Both the position numbers and the translations under genes were made by a program. DNA of 64,000 bases from Toxonevra muliebris (taxonomy: Eukaryota > Arthropoda > Insecta > Diptera > Pallopteridae): contig OY829326.1 in the NCBI GenBank assembly GCA_963691655.1, forward strand, positions 53,437,776 to 53,501,775. The letters are read 5' to 3'. The notes beneath the pieces were generated by a model. It ran no database searches, was not told the origin of the DNA, and saw only the letters and a program-made list of their open reading frames with translations. Below are positions 1-21,200 of the stretch, one piece after another. The number at the start of each line of letters is the position of its first letter. Position 1 is the first letter of the stretch.

Positions 1-362
1 TTATAAATAACAAAATAGTAAAAAAAAATTGTTTATTATTCTCCAATCCTAAACCAAAATATTTCTAATTAAATTTAAGTTGATTTTAAGCTTAATCAAA
101 CGCCTAAACATTCAGCGGCTCGCTGGTTAGGTTATTTTGAGTGAATGGAAGAAAAAGTTTCGGTGGTGAAATGTGTAAAAGAGGACGACCTCATATCCGT
201 TGAACGGCATTTGGTCTGACCAACTGGCGCCAGCACGCGAATTACAGAGGCAAAGAAAAATTGAAAGTCAGCTTTAAAAAACTTTTATACTAAATTATCA
301 TTATAGTTTTGCCTGGCTTATACCCACCTCTTTAGGTTTAGGTATGACAGTGGTGGCGCAGT
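1..362. other. Intergenic, no gene seen
   Basis: AT-rich sequence without a convincing coding frame, splice pattern or recognisable element. It leads into the GC-richer inverted-repeat element that starts near 363. Confidence 0.4.
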
Positions 363-725
363 GACATTAGACCGCGTGACATAAGGCCGCGATCGAAAAA
401 TGAATTTAGGCCGCGCGGATTAAATAAAGACATATTGCAAATACGGCGATATTTCCAAATCGAAAATGCAATATGGTGTTTTTTTATAAATTCGCACGAA
501 GTCAAAATACATTTGATGAAATGAATTTAGACCACGAACGAAAAATTGAATTAGGCCGCGCGGGCTAAAGTCATACGATCGAATGACTTTAGACCGTGAT
601 CGAAAAATGAAATTAGGCCGCGCGGGCTAAAATCATTTCGGTTTTGTGGTCTTAATCCATTTTGAAAATGAACTTAGACCGCCATACGCAATGTGTTGCG
701 GCCTAATGTTACACGGTCTAATGTC
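363..725. repeat. Inverted-repeat element built of TTAGGCCGC-like units
   Basis: The two ends are imperfect inverted repeats: GACATTAGACCGCGTGACAT on the left, and on the right the reverse complement begins GACATTAGACCGTGTAACAT. Inside, a short unit around TTAGGCCGCG or TTAGACCGYG followed by ATCGAAAAATGAA recurs about ten times in both orientations (for example near 368, 410, 553, 588, 613 and 674). It is markedly more GC-rich than its surroundings. No clear target-site duplication was found and there is no coding capacity. A foldback-type or miniature DNA transposon is the likeliest explanation; the superfamily is unknown. Confidence 0.55.
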
Positions 726-1126
726 CATCCCTAGACAGCGGTTTGACCTAACTCAATTTTTAAAATCTCATTTCATCAGCAAGAGTGAATTGAAAGAACA
801 TAGCCCTGATCTAACTAGATCATACTTTTTTTCATCTATACAGCTCTAGTTAGGATTCCTGAGCAAAGGATCTTTCCTTGGTCAAGTCTTCGCAGCTGTG
901 GCTGTGGGTATTGTGTGGGAAACAAAGCCTAGTCGGTAATGCCTTGTGAGGACTATTGAACGTTTAGAAACATCGAGTGGCTGTACCTTATTAAATTCTT
1001 GATTCTGATAAAGCCAAGTTTTTCTTGCTGTGGCATAAGTGAAGAGTTTGTATAAACTCCTATTTGCAGATTTGAACCTTACCGAGAGTAATTGGAACAA
1101 ACTCCACCTGGGCAGTGCCTAGGGTA
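726..1126. other. Spacer before mariner element, no gene seen
   Basis: No supported coding frame. The short open frames here lack splice signals and family resemblance. The last two bases (1125-1126, TA) are the left target duplication of the mariner element. Confidence 0.35.
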
Positions 1127-2380
1127 AGGAGTGAGATTGAAAAAATCTCAACACACGTTTTACCTAATAATTTTTTTTGGGTGTAAAATTTAAAAATTTT
1201 TTTGATCTAGTTATCTTTGAAAAATATGTCAGTTTTTATTTTTAATAGCAAACATGTTGATTTATTGTGAGTTTGATCAAAATGAATGAAGAAAAAGAAG
1301 TACGTCTTAAAATTATTAAAAATTTTCAAAAAAATCCAAATTGGTCCTACAAAAAATTGGCCAAAGAATTGAAGGTCTGCCGTCAAACTGTTTCTAATGT
1401 TATTAAACAGTTTCAGGAGAATTTGACCATCGATAGGAAACCTGGGAAGAAAACAAGGACCACATGATATTGGGAAAGCCAAGAAAATAGAAAATATATT
1501 AAAAAGATCTCCAAACACATCTGGTAGAAAAGCTGCCCGGTTAGCCCAGTGCTCTGACTATTTAGTGCGAAAAGTTAAAGACAATGCAGGTTTGAAAACA
1601 TACAAAGTCAAAAAAGTTCCAGACAGGAATGCTGAACAAAATTTAGACGCCAAAAGTAGGGCTCGGAAATTAAAAACGAATTTCATACAAAAATATTCAT
1701 GTTATATAATGGACGACGAAACGTATGTACGGGCAGATTTTACGCAGCTTCCGGGTCAAAATTTTTATGTTGCTGATGCTCGAAGAAATGTTGAACAATT
1801 TAGAATCCAAAAGCAGACAAAATTTCCTAAAAAATTCCTGGTATGACAAGCTATATGCAGTTGCGGCAAAAGAAGCAAGTCATACACATCAAAGAATGTT
1901 TGAAAAAAAGACTTCTTCCTTTCATAGGAGAGCATAATGTGTCCACATATTTTTGGTCCGATTTGGCATCATGTCACTACGGCAAGAAAGCTCTGGAATG
2001 GAACCTACCAAAGTAATAACATAGTTTTTGTACCAAGAGAGGCCAATCTTCCAAATTGTCCGGAGCTAAGACCAGTGGAAAGATATTGGGCTCTTGTTAA
2101 AAGAAACTTAAAGAGCACAAAAACGGTGTCCCAAAATATCGAAGATTTTAAAAGGAGCTGGGCAAACTGTTCCAAAAAGGTTTCTGAAACAACTATCAAA
2201 CCTCTAATGGAAGGCTTACCAAAAAAGGTCCACGAGTTCATAAATAGTGGTTAGAACTATAAAAGTTATATTTTTCTGTAATTTGTAAAATATTATCAAT
2301 TAAATAAAAAAAACTCTAAGATCAACTGTTTAAAAATTATTGAATTTTATATATGTTAAGATTTTTTCGATCTCACTCCT
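1127..2380 (+). mobile_element. Mariner-type transposon (Tc1/mariner superfamily), degenerate
   Basis: A 1254-bp element with ~27-bp terminal inverted repeats beginning AGGAGTGAGATYGAAAAAAT, two to three mismatches between ends, flanked by TA on both sides (1125-1126 and 2381-2382). That is the target duplication typical of Tc1/mariner elements. The size fits a full-length element with one transposase gene, which is present on the + strand but broken. Since both ends are intact it could still act as a substrate if a matching transposase were supplied elsewhere; that is inference. Confidence 0.9.
1282..2254 (+). pseudogene. Mariner-type transposase pseudogene
   Basis: The reading starts at an ATG at 1282 with a helix-turn-helix DNA-binding region (basic, with WSYKKLAKELKVCRQTVSNV as the core). 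It shifts frame near 1460 and continues through a second basic helix-turn-helix-like stretch to the first catalytic region MDDETYVRAD near 1707-1735. It shifts again near 1830, where coding sequence also appears to be missing, and ends with the third catalytic region, PNCPELRPVERYWALVKR, near 2050-2105. The DDE/D catalytic motifs of the superfamily are still recognisable, but at least two frameshifts and stops rule out a functional protein from this copy. Confidence 0.85.
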
Positions 2381-2382
2381 TA

Positions 2383-3453
2383 GATACAAATTTATCTAAT
2401 TCATCTGCCTTCTAATCATTTTCTAATTTTGATAAGAGAATTTTGCTCAGTCTGCGATTTAGTGAGTTTTAGATGTTTTGAGTAAAAACCTGCATCAACT
2501 CCGTAAACCAATTTGGAAACATCGGTTCATGTCGAGGATTATCATCACTTGATTACTGCGCTATTTTTTGTTTTAAAGGCTGCAACTAAGTTTATTCCAA
2601 AGGTTCAGTTAGGTACTTTTGGGGCTTGTTTATTTTTCTTCCAGTAACAATTATCCTTAAGCTTGCCTCAGTTCGAAGGTTTCGGAGGTTGCCAACCCCG
2701 ATTTAACTATTATATTTGTGTCTTCTAATTTCTGAGTTGCTTTGTATGATGGCTTTATAATACTACCCCCAGAATGTAGGGTAGAATAATAACAATTTTT
2801 TGCCATGGTGACAGTAAATAAAGAAAATATCTAATTTTTTCTTATTCACACATATATACATATGTATATTTAGTTATGTCAGTCTGTTCATCCAAATACT
2901 TATACACGTGTAGAATTAAAGAAACGAAACGCATATTAAATCAAAATAAAATCGCATAACTCAAATAAAAGAAAAGAAAATTTGTGAAAATGCCAACATA
3001 GACCAACTATTAATTTATTTTTTACTTGCTGTCGACGCATCGTTCGATGTTGCCGCTGCCGTCGTCGTCAGTTCGCTTTCATCGTCATCAACATCATAAT
3101 AATACGTATGGTATACGCGTATATTCATTCTATCTAATATTAATTCTACCCTGCACTGCCGCCAAATGTACTCGCCGTACCGATGAATGAAATGTGTGTA
3201 TGTTCATATGTCTCAGGCATCACTAATAGTGTAGAAGTTCTCCAACATCTCAAAATCTGAAATGAAATCAGTTGAAAATAAAACATCAGCAGTGAAGGAA
3301 GTTCCATAATTTCAAAAATACGCGAAACGGAAAATATTCTCAAATAATTTTCAACTCATTCGAAGGTGAACGAGCATTGTGTTTTGTGTATAAAGGAAGT
3401 AGGAAGGAATTATTGCAATAAAATAAAAGCAACACCACTTCCTTACTTTTAAA
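2383..3453 (+). other. Upstream flank of Tdh, 5' UTR/promoter not resolved
   Basis: No coding exon found. The stretch must contain the Tdh promoter and 5' leader, but I see no confident TATA box or initiator. A GC-richer patch with CGTCGTC-type runs lies near 3030-3090. The bases just before the Tdh start codon read aaaATG. Confidence 0.35.
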
Positions 3454-12472
<9,019 letters not shown>

Positions 12473-12784
12473 ACATTTAAATTCAATTGAATTATTTTTA
12501 GTACCTACGGGCAGTTGTTAAAGTCGATAAAGGACTAAAGTATTTCTTATATTTTTGTGGTTTCAGTATTAACTGAAAAAAAGGAAAAACTATTGCATTT
12601 AAGTTATGCATTTATCTACACTAATATTTATAATTAAAAAAACACGAAAAAAACAAAATACATTAAATGTAGAAGACTTTGCATACATTTATGAATTTAT
12701 AAAATTTAAAAGAAACAGTAACGCAAATATGAATTAGCTTTAGTAGAGAGACTTTTTAAAGTATAATTTAGTTGTTATTATATA

Positions 12785-12790
12785 AATAAA
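12785..12790 (+). promoter_or_regulatory. Candidate Tdh poly(A) signal AATAAA
   Basis: A canonical hexamer 313 bp after the Tdh stop in an AT-rich 3' flank. Other near-matches lie closer (for example TATAAT-type runs at 12760-12780), so the exact cleavage site is uncertain. Confidence 0.45.
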
Positions 12791-13951
12791 TTAATATTAA
12801 ATTTTAAAATGTTGACATTTCACTGACTTAATTAACTGGCTAATACCTAATAGACTAAGAAGCTACCTCTGCGATTCCTTCCAATAAATCATAAAATCGC
12901 ATAAGCTAAAATATCACTTACTAATATTACTTTGAATTTAAAATGATGATCGCTTCACAAAGATAGCTCTTTGGATAACCTTGGCGATTCTGAAATCTGG
13001 AAGTTTCACAATTCTGCTGGGCCATAGAAGAGCCCAGCTGGGCTAAAGGGACTCGAGTCTGCTCAGAATCCTGAAGGCCAGCCTTGTGGTTTTCGTTGGC
13101 ACAGTAATGTGCGGACAAGTGTCCATAGTCAATGCAGTGCGGGGGGCTGCGCAGATGGAGGCCAAGGGCGGCTTAGTTGTAGTTGCAGATGCCTTTACTA
13201 CCCAAGCCAAGCGAGCAGGTGAGGGAATTTTTGTGGTCACCCCAACTTTTTGTTTCTCAATAATTAAATAAAAACAATATGGCAGCACATATTCAGATGA
13301 TTTCAATACATCCTAAAAGTATGCCGAGTATTTTTATAGCGATTGTATGCGTACCGTGGATGCCAGATCTATTTTTCAGATTCCCCTTACTAGCCTAATT
13401 TGAATCGCGATTCCCCACAATATATTTTAGTATGGAAAAATAATATAAAATCGTATAAAATATAATCTTACATATTTGGCATTTTAAAACATTGGATAGC
13501 TTATTATTATATATCCACATTTTATCACAACGGACCTTTTACCGGTTTTATTTGCATCCCTCGCATTCCTCGCTCTAACACTTCACTTTTTGAGACATAT
13601 TTTCGTTTAACACGGCATAAACCTCGTTCTAACACGGTATCGGAAAACACGGTTTTTAACATTATGTTGTTTGGTTTATACACATGCAAAAAAAAACGGC
13701 CAAGTTTTTTGAGTGCACTTTGCGGAAAAGTGTTCACCTGGCTTCATTTAGACATTCTAAAATTTCGGTTTTTACCTGGAAAATAAATTTTTAGCAGTTG
13801 CGGAAAAAGATCCTTTCTAGAAGGACCAGGAATGCTGAGAAATTTGTTTTTCCCTTCGGTGTATATGTTATGGATTAAAGAGTACTGGCGTATGTTACAG
13901 AACGCTGAACTAGACGCGTTGCAGCTCAAAAAACAAGAGAAAAAACAGAAA

Positions 13952-14317
13952 AATCCCCAAGTTTAGGGAATTGATATTTTTGTATATTTTCTTATGTAAG
14001 TATAACTATAATATTAATTTTAAAAAATGTCTAAAAAATTTAAAAAAAACATTTTTTTTTGGGTGTCTTTTAACCCCCCTTTTTTCACTGATCGTGTGAA
14101 ACGATTTCGCTTAGCACGGCATTTTCCAGCAACGTAACCCTCGTGTTAAGTGAGGTCTAAATTGTGCGCGTATAGCTACGGTTAATAAAATAGTAGTGAC
14201 TAATGAAAAATGTTTAAAATGTTTCATACCACGTAAACAATATTTTTTCATAATATTAGTTTAAAATCTTTTATAGTTGGTAAAAATAAACTACAGATTC
14301 AGATTTATCAGACCTTT
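13952..14317. repeat. Dispersed repeat, copy 2 (internal deletions)
   Basis: Direct-orientation copy of 10279-10697 with about 41 bp missing after GTGAGGTCTAAAT/T and a short loss in the CGTTTGAAACGATCG patch. The rest matches closely base for base. It lacks the long flanking duplication seen around copy 1. Confidence 0.8.
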
Positions 14318-16654
14318 TGATGAAAAAAATTTTTGCATTTGAATGATACTACTCCGCCGCGACCATAGACTATACGAGAAACACCAAAATGAAAAAAAAA
14401 AACGCTTAAAATCTCCAATCTGATAAAACTGAGAAATTGCTTTTTCATTTATAATCTCAACTTTCAGATGAACTTGGTTTCATTAATTCCCCATTAATTG
14501 CCTATTTCAGAAACCATCAAGTATGAGAAACATGAAATTTTCAGTTCCCCACAAACACGGTTTCATTCCCCAATCCCCCACAACTAACTAAAATTGAGGT
14601 CTATTTCCCACATTTCGGGAAATTCCTCACAAGTTGGCATTCCCAATGGCTACGCTTTTTGAGTTTCACTTACGCATAGAAGTATGCAATAAATAATTCT
14701 TTATTTTTAAGCGTTTTAAGTAACATACAAGTTTTCGTTTACTTATTTATTTTTAATAACTTTTTTCACCGTTTTAAATATTAATTTAAATATTAAGTTT
14801 TACTACGCTCGGAAACGAAAACATGTAATTTTTGTACTGAAGCTTTATGCACGGTTGATTTAAAGAGCAACGTCATCATAGGTTGGCGCCCAGTAAGAAC
14901 TTTTCTAACACTTTTGGAGGAGACGAACAAAACGCAATAAATTTCTAGAAACAATTGGTAAAAAGTATATAAAAAAAATTGTTATTTTAAATTATTTAAA
15001 AACTAATTTTTACACATCTTTTATATATCGTCGTCGTTCTGGCAGAATTCACTAAGTCCATTATTTTAATTTCTGAGATGTAGTTAGTTTATGCAGTACA
15101 TGGTGCGCTAGGAACACTGGTAAAACTTAAAAAGTCAACAGATCTAATTTATTGTGTCATTCGAATTATAGAAGTTAATTAATATGGATCCAATTACAAA
15201 AATTAATTTGGACTTAGTGATTTCTGCTTGAACTACGACGATATAATTTAATACGTTCTGTTCGTCTTTATAAAAAGTGGTGGAAAAGTACTTAAGAGGT
15301 GTTTGTTAGCTAACTTATGACCATTGGTAAATTTTAAAACGCCTTTATACGCCTGTGTTAAGCTCAATAGTTCCTTTGTGTTGATATTAAGTTTACTGAA
15401 CTGGGGTTTTTTACTTTTTTTCTTCATTGATATTAAATACAAGTTTTACACAAAACTAAAGAAAAATTTATTTTTTTTAAACAGTAATTTGGAATTTTAA
15501 ATGTAAGAAACAACCAATGCAATGTAACAATTATGGCGATGTTTGTTTAATGAAGTTATATTTTGTGAGAAAGAGCAGCAGAAATTAAAATTAAGTTTAT
15601 ATGAAAATAGGAAACGGAAATTAGCGGGCGGCAAGTAGTAGCCTCGCACATTTCTCATATTTTTTCTGCCTAAATGTAGACAACGAAGACTATGTCAAAA
15701 TCTAAGCCTTTTTTTACAGTGACGGCTAAAACAATAAGGCGCAAGGTCATCTAAAAAATCGAAGAAAAATTTTACGAATTTCTTGGATATTTCTTGCTAT
15801 GGGGCGCGCTCCTATTATTATGTGCCCTAGTGGAATAGTGTTGGTAATAGATTTGGTAAAATGGTTGCCCAGGGACACATTTAGGACAGAAATGCCCATT
15901 GTCATACCACAAGGGGACCTACAGTTAGGCGAAAAATTTTGCAATTTTTTTGGAATTTGTCTTACAAATTTTTCTTCTTTCTTTGACGAAATTCTCACAG
16001 CTCCCCGGAGTAATTTTGCTATTTTCCCTTTGCTGAGACTGTTCAGACTCAAGGACTTATTTCAAAACTGGAGGACCGTTTTACGCTAACAGGTCTAGTT
16101 TAGGATTTATATAGATTGAAATATATAAAAACTCTTCTTTTCATAGTCAATTTTTACATAACTTCCAATTTTCATAAACTATGATTATTTTCAGACAAAA
16201 TGAGTTGGGGTCCTGAAGAGGTCTGAAGCATTCCTTTAAATTCAAACAACGGTATTTAGCAACACCCTATACAAAAGTTATATTTAATTACAAAGAGTGT
16301 TGCAAGGTTTGTCTTTTAATTAAAACTTACTTATTTAGCAAAAAATATTAAAATCTTTTTTTTTTTCGGATTGTAGACTTCGAAATTTAACTATACGTGA
16401 AATAACACATCATGTAAATGACCACCAAGACTTCTTTTGCACTGTAGCGTCCTTTTCTCAATATTTTCAACGATTTTTTGGCATAAAACTAGCCCTATTT
16501 CAGCTATGGTGTCACTAATGTTTACATTTAGGCCCTGAATAGATTAAGGATCGTTGACATAAACTTTACTTTTAACAGCCCCAAGGAAATCTGGAAATTT
16601 GGAACACAATAGGTTGATAGATTCCCTTGAAGTATGGCTAGTTGGACTCAAAAT

Positions 16655-16815
16655 AATGGATCAGCTGTTTAACTGAAAGTTTTTAATAGTTTTCTGTTCA
16701 CATACTTTTTCTGATAGTTTTCTCTTTGTGCAAATTTTTTTCTTTCAATCATGCTTTTACTCTCTGCCTGATAGATTTTGATAGAAAAGCACGTGAACAA
16801 ACCTAATGTGTCGTC
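16655..16815 (+). repeat. Fragment of long-inverted-repeat element (matches 40.66-40.81 kb inverted)
   Basis: GGATCAGCTGTTTAACTGAA, then AGTTTTTAATAGTTTTCTGT, on to ACGTGAACAAACCTAA, corresponds to the reverse complement of about 40656-40800 with scattered differences. This is probably one end of the same transposon family. Confidence 0.7.
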
Positions 16816-17846
16816 AGCTGCATATACATCCGATGGGCTCGACGGTGAACTGCGCTATTCTGTACCAATAAATTAATGGCGTGGATTACCATTTGGCAAG
16901 CGGTTTAATAGGTTTTAGTAATACACGATTAGAGTTTCATTGTTCCAACGTTCAGTAATTTTACAAAGAAAAAATTATTTATTTTTTTAAACAATAATTT
17001 AAAATTTTAAATATAACACCCCTGTATCCAATTAACATACAACTTTTTGTTTACTTATTCAATAACTTTTATTATCGTTTTAAATAAATTATCAATCACA
17101 ATTTTCTTGATAATTTTCTGCATCAAACTTTTATTCACTTTCAGAAAAAAAAAATTAAATTGTACAATTCAAACTTTCGAGCTTAAAAACTATGCATATC
17201 TTGTTTTTCACATCAAAAACCTAATAATAAATAATTCCAGTGCATTATAATTAATTACACGCTGAGATACATGAGTCAAAAAACTATTAAGGTACATATT
17301 CAGTAAAGCAAAAGACAAACTAATCACAAATATAAGTTGATAATTGTCATTAATACATTTAAATTTAAGAAACTGAACTATTTTTTTTTTTTTTTGATAT
17401 GTTGCATTCGTAAAAACATAAAGTAAAGGTACTTGATATAGTAGTTTATCCCCAAAGAGTTGAAATTGGTATTGCAGATTATAAGAGAGAGAACTTTATT
17501 GTGCAATTACAATTTGCAATTGAGAAAGTAACCTACAAATATTCGTACTCTCTCTTTTTCTCTCACTGTGCAAATAAACAAATATCAATTCTTTCGAAAC
17601 TTAACATTCACATATTTTTAACTGATTTTATTAATTCATTTAAATATTGATATGTTGTAAATTACATAATTTATACAAAATGGTTAGTTTACAAAATTTC
17701 TAACTGAACTTTTTTTCAATTTTGGCATTCAAATTTGTTTTCCCCAAATTTTAACAAATAGCAAAAAAAAAAAAAGAAGAGAATTCATAGAGCGGAGAGC
17801 GTTGCGCTTTTGCGCTTGTGAAAGAATTACAAGCAATTCTTAGCTC

Positions 17847-18223
17847 TCAAATTTCTGCCTCCTGATCGTAATACGCATGAGCAGCAATAAAAAATTGATA
17901 TGTGCTGCCGCCATGTGTTGTTGCAAACATAGATGCAGCAGCATCATCATCTAAGTCTGAAGTCTGACTGCTGCTGCTATTCATTTGAACAACATTTTGT
18001 ACATTTTGGCAACAATTATTATTATAATTTTGTAAATGCTGTTTTAGTAATTTACTACAAATTTTACTACCTCCTAATTCTTCTTCATTTAATACATTAT
18101 TATTATTGCCGGTGTTTTTTATGGGGAAGGTAGTAGTAGTAGTGGGAAGAGTAGTGGTGGTTGAGTTGAAGAAGTTATCTAATGTGATGTTGCATGTTGC
18201 GCTACTATTGTCTTCGTAGTTTT
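17847..18223 (-). CDS. Distal alternative last coding exon of the Gln/Asn-rich gene
   Basis: Minus-strand acceptor TTTATTTCAG ends at 18224. From 18223 there is an open frame of 125 codons to TGA at 17847-17849, with NYEDNSSATCNITLDNFFNS, a Thr-rich run, Asn runs, EEELGGSKICSKLLKQHLQ, and a C-terminus reading STYQFFIAAHAYYDQEAEI. Thr, Asn and Ser codons vary within the runs, so it is not a simple trinucleotide array. It must be entered in phase 1, exactly as exon 1 provides. Confidence 0.7.
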
Positions 18224-21200
18224 CTGAAATAAAAGTAATAAATATAATTTCAGATCAGTCACACAGTTTCTAATTAAAAAAAAAATAACACAGAAAATGT
18301 TTTCAGATTTAATGTAGAAAAAGAAGAAAATAAAACCTTCAGTTTTTTTCTTGTTTATGTGGCGAATGAAAAAACTACAAGTTTTTTAAATGTTTTGTAC
18401 TTAAACGGTTTGGTTTTTTGTGAGCATTCTTTAAACGATTATTACCAAAGTATTATTAACTAATTCTATAGATTTTGTTTGCTTTTTCTTTTTTTTTTTT
18501 TTGTATTTTTATAATACCAGCGTAGTCTATACTTGGACGTACAACTCATATTATTTATTAACGAAATTGTCTTAATACTTTAAAATATATTTTAAAATAA
18601 CGAGTGTGACTGAAGACAATTGCTTTTCATAATTTCCACCACATACATTTGTAAACTGTGTACTCTTTTCTTAAAATCGTTATTAAAACATATTTGCATT
18701 TATTAAATACAGTTACTCACAAATCTTTAGCTTGCATGATTAATTAAAATTTATGTCTGAGTAAGTTCAACCTTAACTAAAAATTAGTAATTCAGATTCA
18801 GATTTTTCTATTATGATGAAGAAGATGAAGATGAAAAAGTTTTTAGACTGAATGTGAAAGTAAAACGCATATCAGTGTACTAGCTACAAACTTTATTATA
18901 GGTAATATTTCCAGCCAGAATCCGAAGCAGTTTATTTTGAAATAACGATTTGGTTTCAATGAAGCAACACTAAATTAAATTTCGATTGGAACTTACTATA
19001 TTAATACTTTGGATTAGTAAAAGTAGCTACAAAAATGTAATTTCTACAACGAATTCTAGTATAATTGGGGTGGCGATTTCTAATCATTATAAGGAAGGAT
19101 GAAACATGAGGAAGTTGAAATACAAATTTTCTAATATATGGTTCCAGCACATACCAATCAAATGATAGAGAGAATCTGACTTCAGTGCCGAAATCAGTGA
19201 CTCAAGAAATTTCGAATCTCACAAATCCTGAAACCTTGAAAGTTCAAAGACTTTTTTCATAAGCATACATAAACACTTATTACGTTTTGACCGCACTTAC
19301 CAAAATAATTAAAAAAAAGTAGTCCCTATTTTAGAAATCTACCAACTGCAAAATGTTGGCGTTATTTTGAAGAACAGACAAAAAAAAACCTTATTTCGAT
19401 CAACTGTCGCTTGACTTGCGACCTTTATTCATCATATGCACGCTTAATTTTGTGAGTAACTGTAGATATATATTTGTTTTTTACATATGTTTAGTAGTTA
19501 ATAATAACCTGAGAAAATTATAAGAAAGTTTAGTAATACAAGGATTTCCACGTGTACATACTAGAATTCTCTACAGGTTTTCTAGTTTCACTCCCAAAAC
19601 AAAGTAAATTACCTAAATTTATATTAATGATACATAAAGTTGCACACAAAAGAATTGTTTATCTTCTAGGTATCATTTCAAAAACGTCTAAAACCATAGC
19701 AAGATAAAATGTGCTAAACTTCAAAGAGAATTTAATGTCAAACAGAAATTATAAATAATTTCTGACCAAAAAATATAAATAGTTATTGAAATATTTTAAA
19801 TAAGCATAATATTGAGAAAAATGTGTCAGAGTAAATATTGTATATGTACATTATATATATATTTTTGCTAGTAAATATAATATTGCTCTATTATAGACAT
19901 GTGCTTTTTGGATTTTCTTTAAGACATTTTATATAAAAATATTCAATTTTTTTTATTATTATTACTATGCGATTTTGTTTTATAATTTTTGCTAATAAAT
20001 ATTGCGCATTACTATTATACAATTGCAACAATTTTTATTTAATATTGTATATTTATACTATGTAATTTATTGGTATATTTTTCAATTTAAGTACATTTTT
20101 TTTTTATTCTGTTTTGAAATTGTATTGCAACGGATTGCTTGTGCATTTAGTTAATTATTAATTTTCGTCTAGAAAAAAAAAACTTAATATTAAATTTATT
20201 TAATATATTCGGCAATAAAAAGAATGGGGTAAAAAAAAAATTATTCACAAAACGAGGTAAGCAGCAGCAACACGCTCGCAAACGCAAATAACAAGCAGAA
20301 ATCAAAATTTTTAAGCAACTTTTAAATTACTCATACAAAATTTTCACACATGCTCCCACGCATTTTACAAAATATAATTTGGAAATGGAAAATTTTTGAA
20401 AAATTTCTACATTATTATTAAAAATTGTATGTGACACGCGTGCTTACTTTTATATACAGTAGAATACAATTACAACAACTCAATTTATAGAGCACCAGTT
20501 GTTTGAAATGAAATCATTGTCTGAGTTACTAACTTCAAATTTGTAAACTAGAATCAGTAGAATTCGGTTAGCGAAATTAACGAAAAGTCAAGTTACAAAT
20601 TCAGCGTACTATAACGTTAAACGTTCAAACGAAATATTCCTTAGTAAGTGGCATCATTACTTTTAATTACACTCTACTGTTTATATTTTTCCTATTATTT
20701 TATATTGCTGTCTACTTTCATTTTTATTTTTAAACATATTGCTAAAAATTCAAGTGCAATTTCATTTTATTGCAAGCAACTAAAGAATTGTTAAACAAAA
20801 ACAAAAATAGTGAAAATGTGAGCAAAAAGTTTGAAATAATAAAAAAGCTAAACAAATTATTCAAATGTGCCTCTCTCATAACATCATCTCGCACAGAAAA
20901 CCTATACGAGTGTAAGAGTGTGAGTGCAGATGAGAGCGCTCGAGAGCAGAATAAAAGTAAAGAACTTTAAAACATATGCGACATCAAGCAGCGGTTGACA
21001 TCTCGATTTGTGCGATGCAAATGACCTTGATAGTTGTTGCTATGATAATGTGGTTGCTGCTGCTGTTGTTGCTGTTGCGTTTGCGATTGCATTTGCTGCA
21101 GGGAAGCTGCTTGTTGTGATTCTTGTTCCTGTTCTTGTAGTGGTGTTTGTGACTGATTAATGAGTAAATTACTTTGTGAATTATTGATGAAATTATTTTG

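Larger units (their letters stand above)
12791..17846. other. Intergenic between convergent Tdh and the Gln/Asn-rich gene
   Basis: No gene recognised. Contents: a deleted dispersed repeat copy (13952-14317), a nearby stretch with recurring AACACGG (13590-13660), an open frame at 15799-16089 with no family resemblance, and a repeat at 16655-16815 that reappears inverted at 40.7 kb. The two flanking genes converge on this interval. Confidence 0.5.

Noticed and set aside
13086..13271. Gly/Ala/Val-rich 61-codon frame (GGLVVVADAFTTQAKRAGEG)
   Set aside because: Short, with an equal-length antisense frame, no splice context and no family recognised.
15747..16089. Overlapping ~100-codon frames on both strands
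   Set aside because: Mutual antisense shadows; neither shows a domain, a conserved-looking start or a splice signal.
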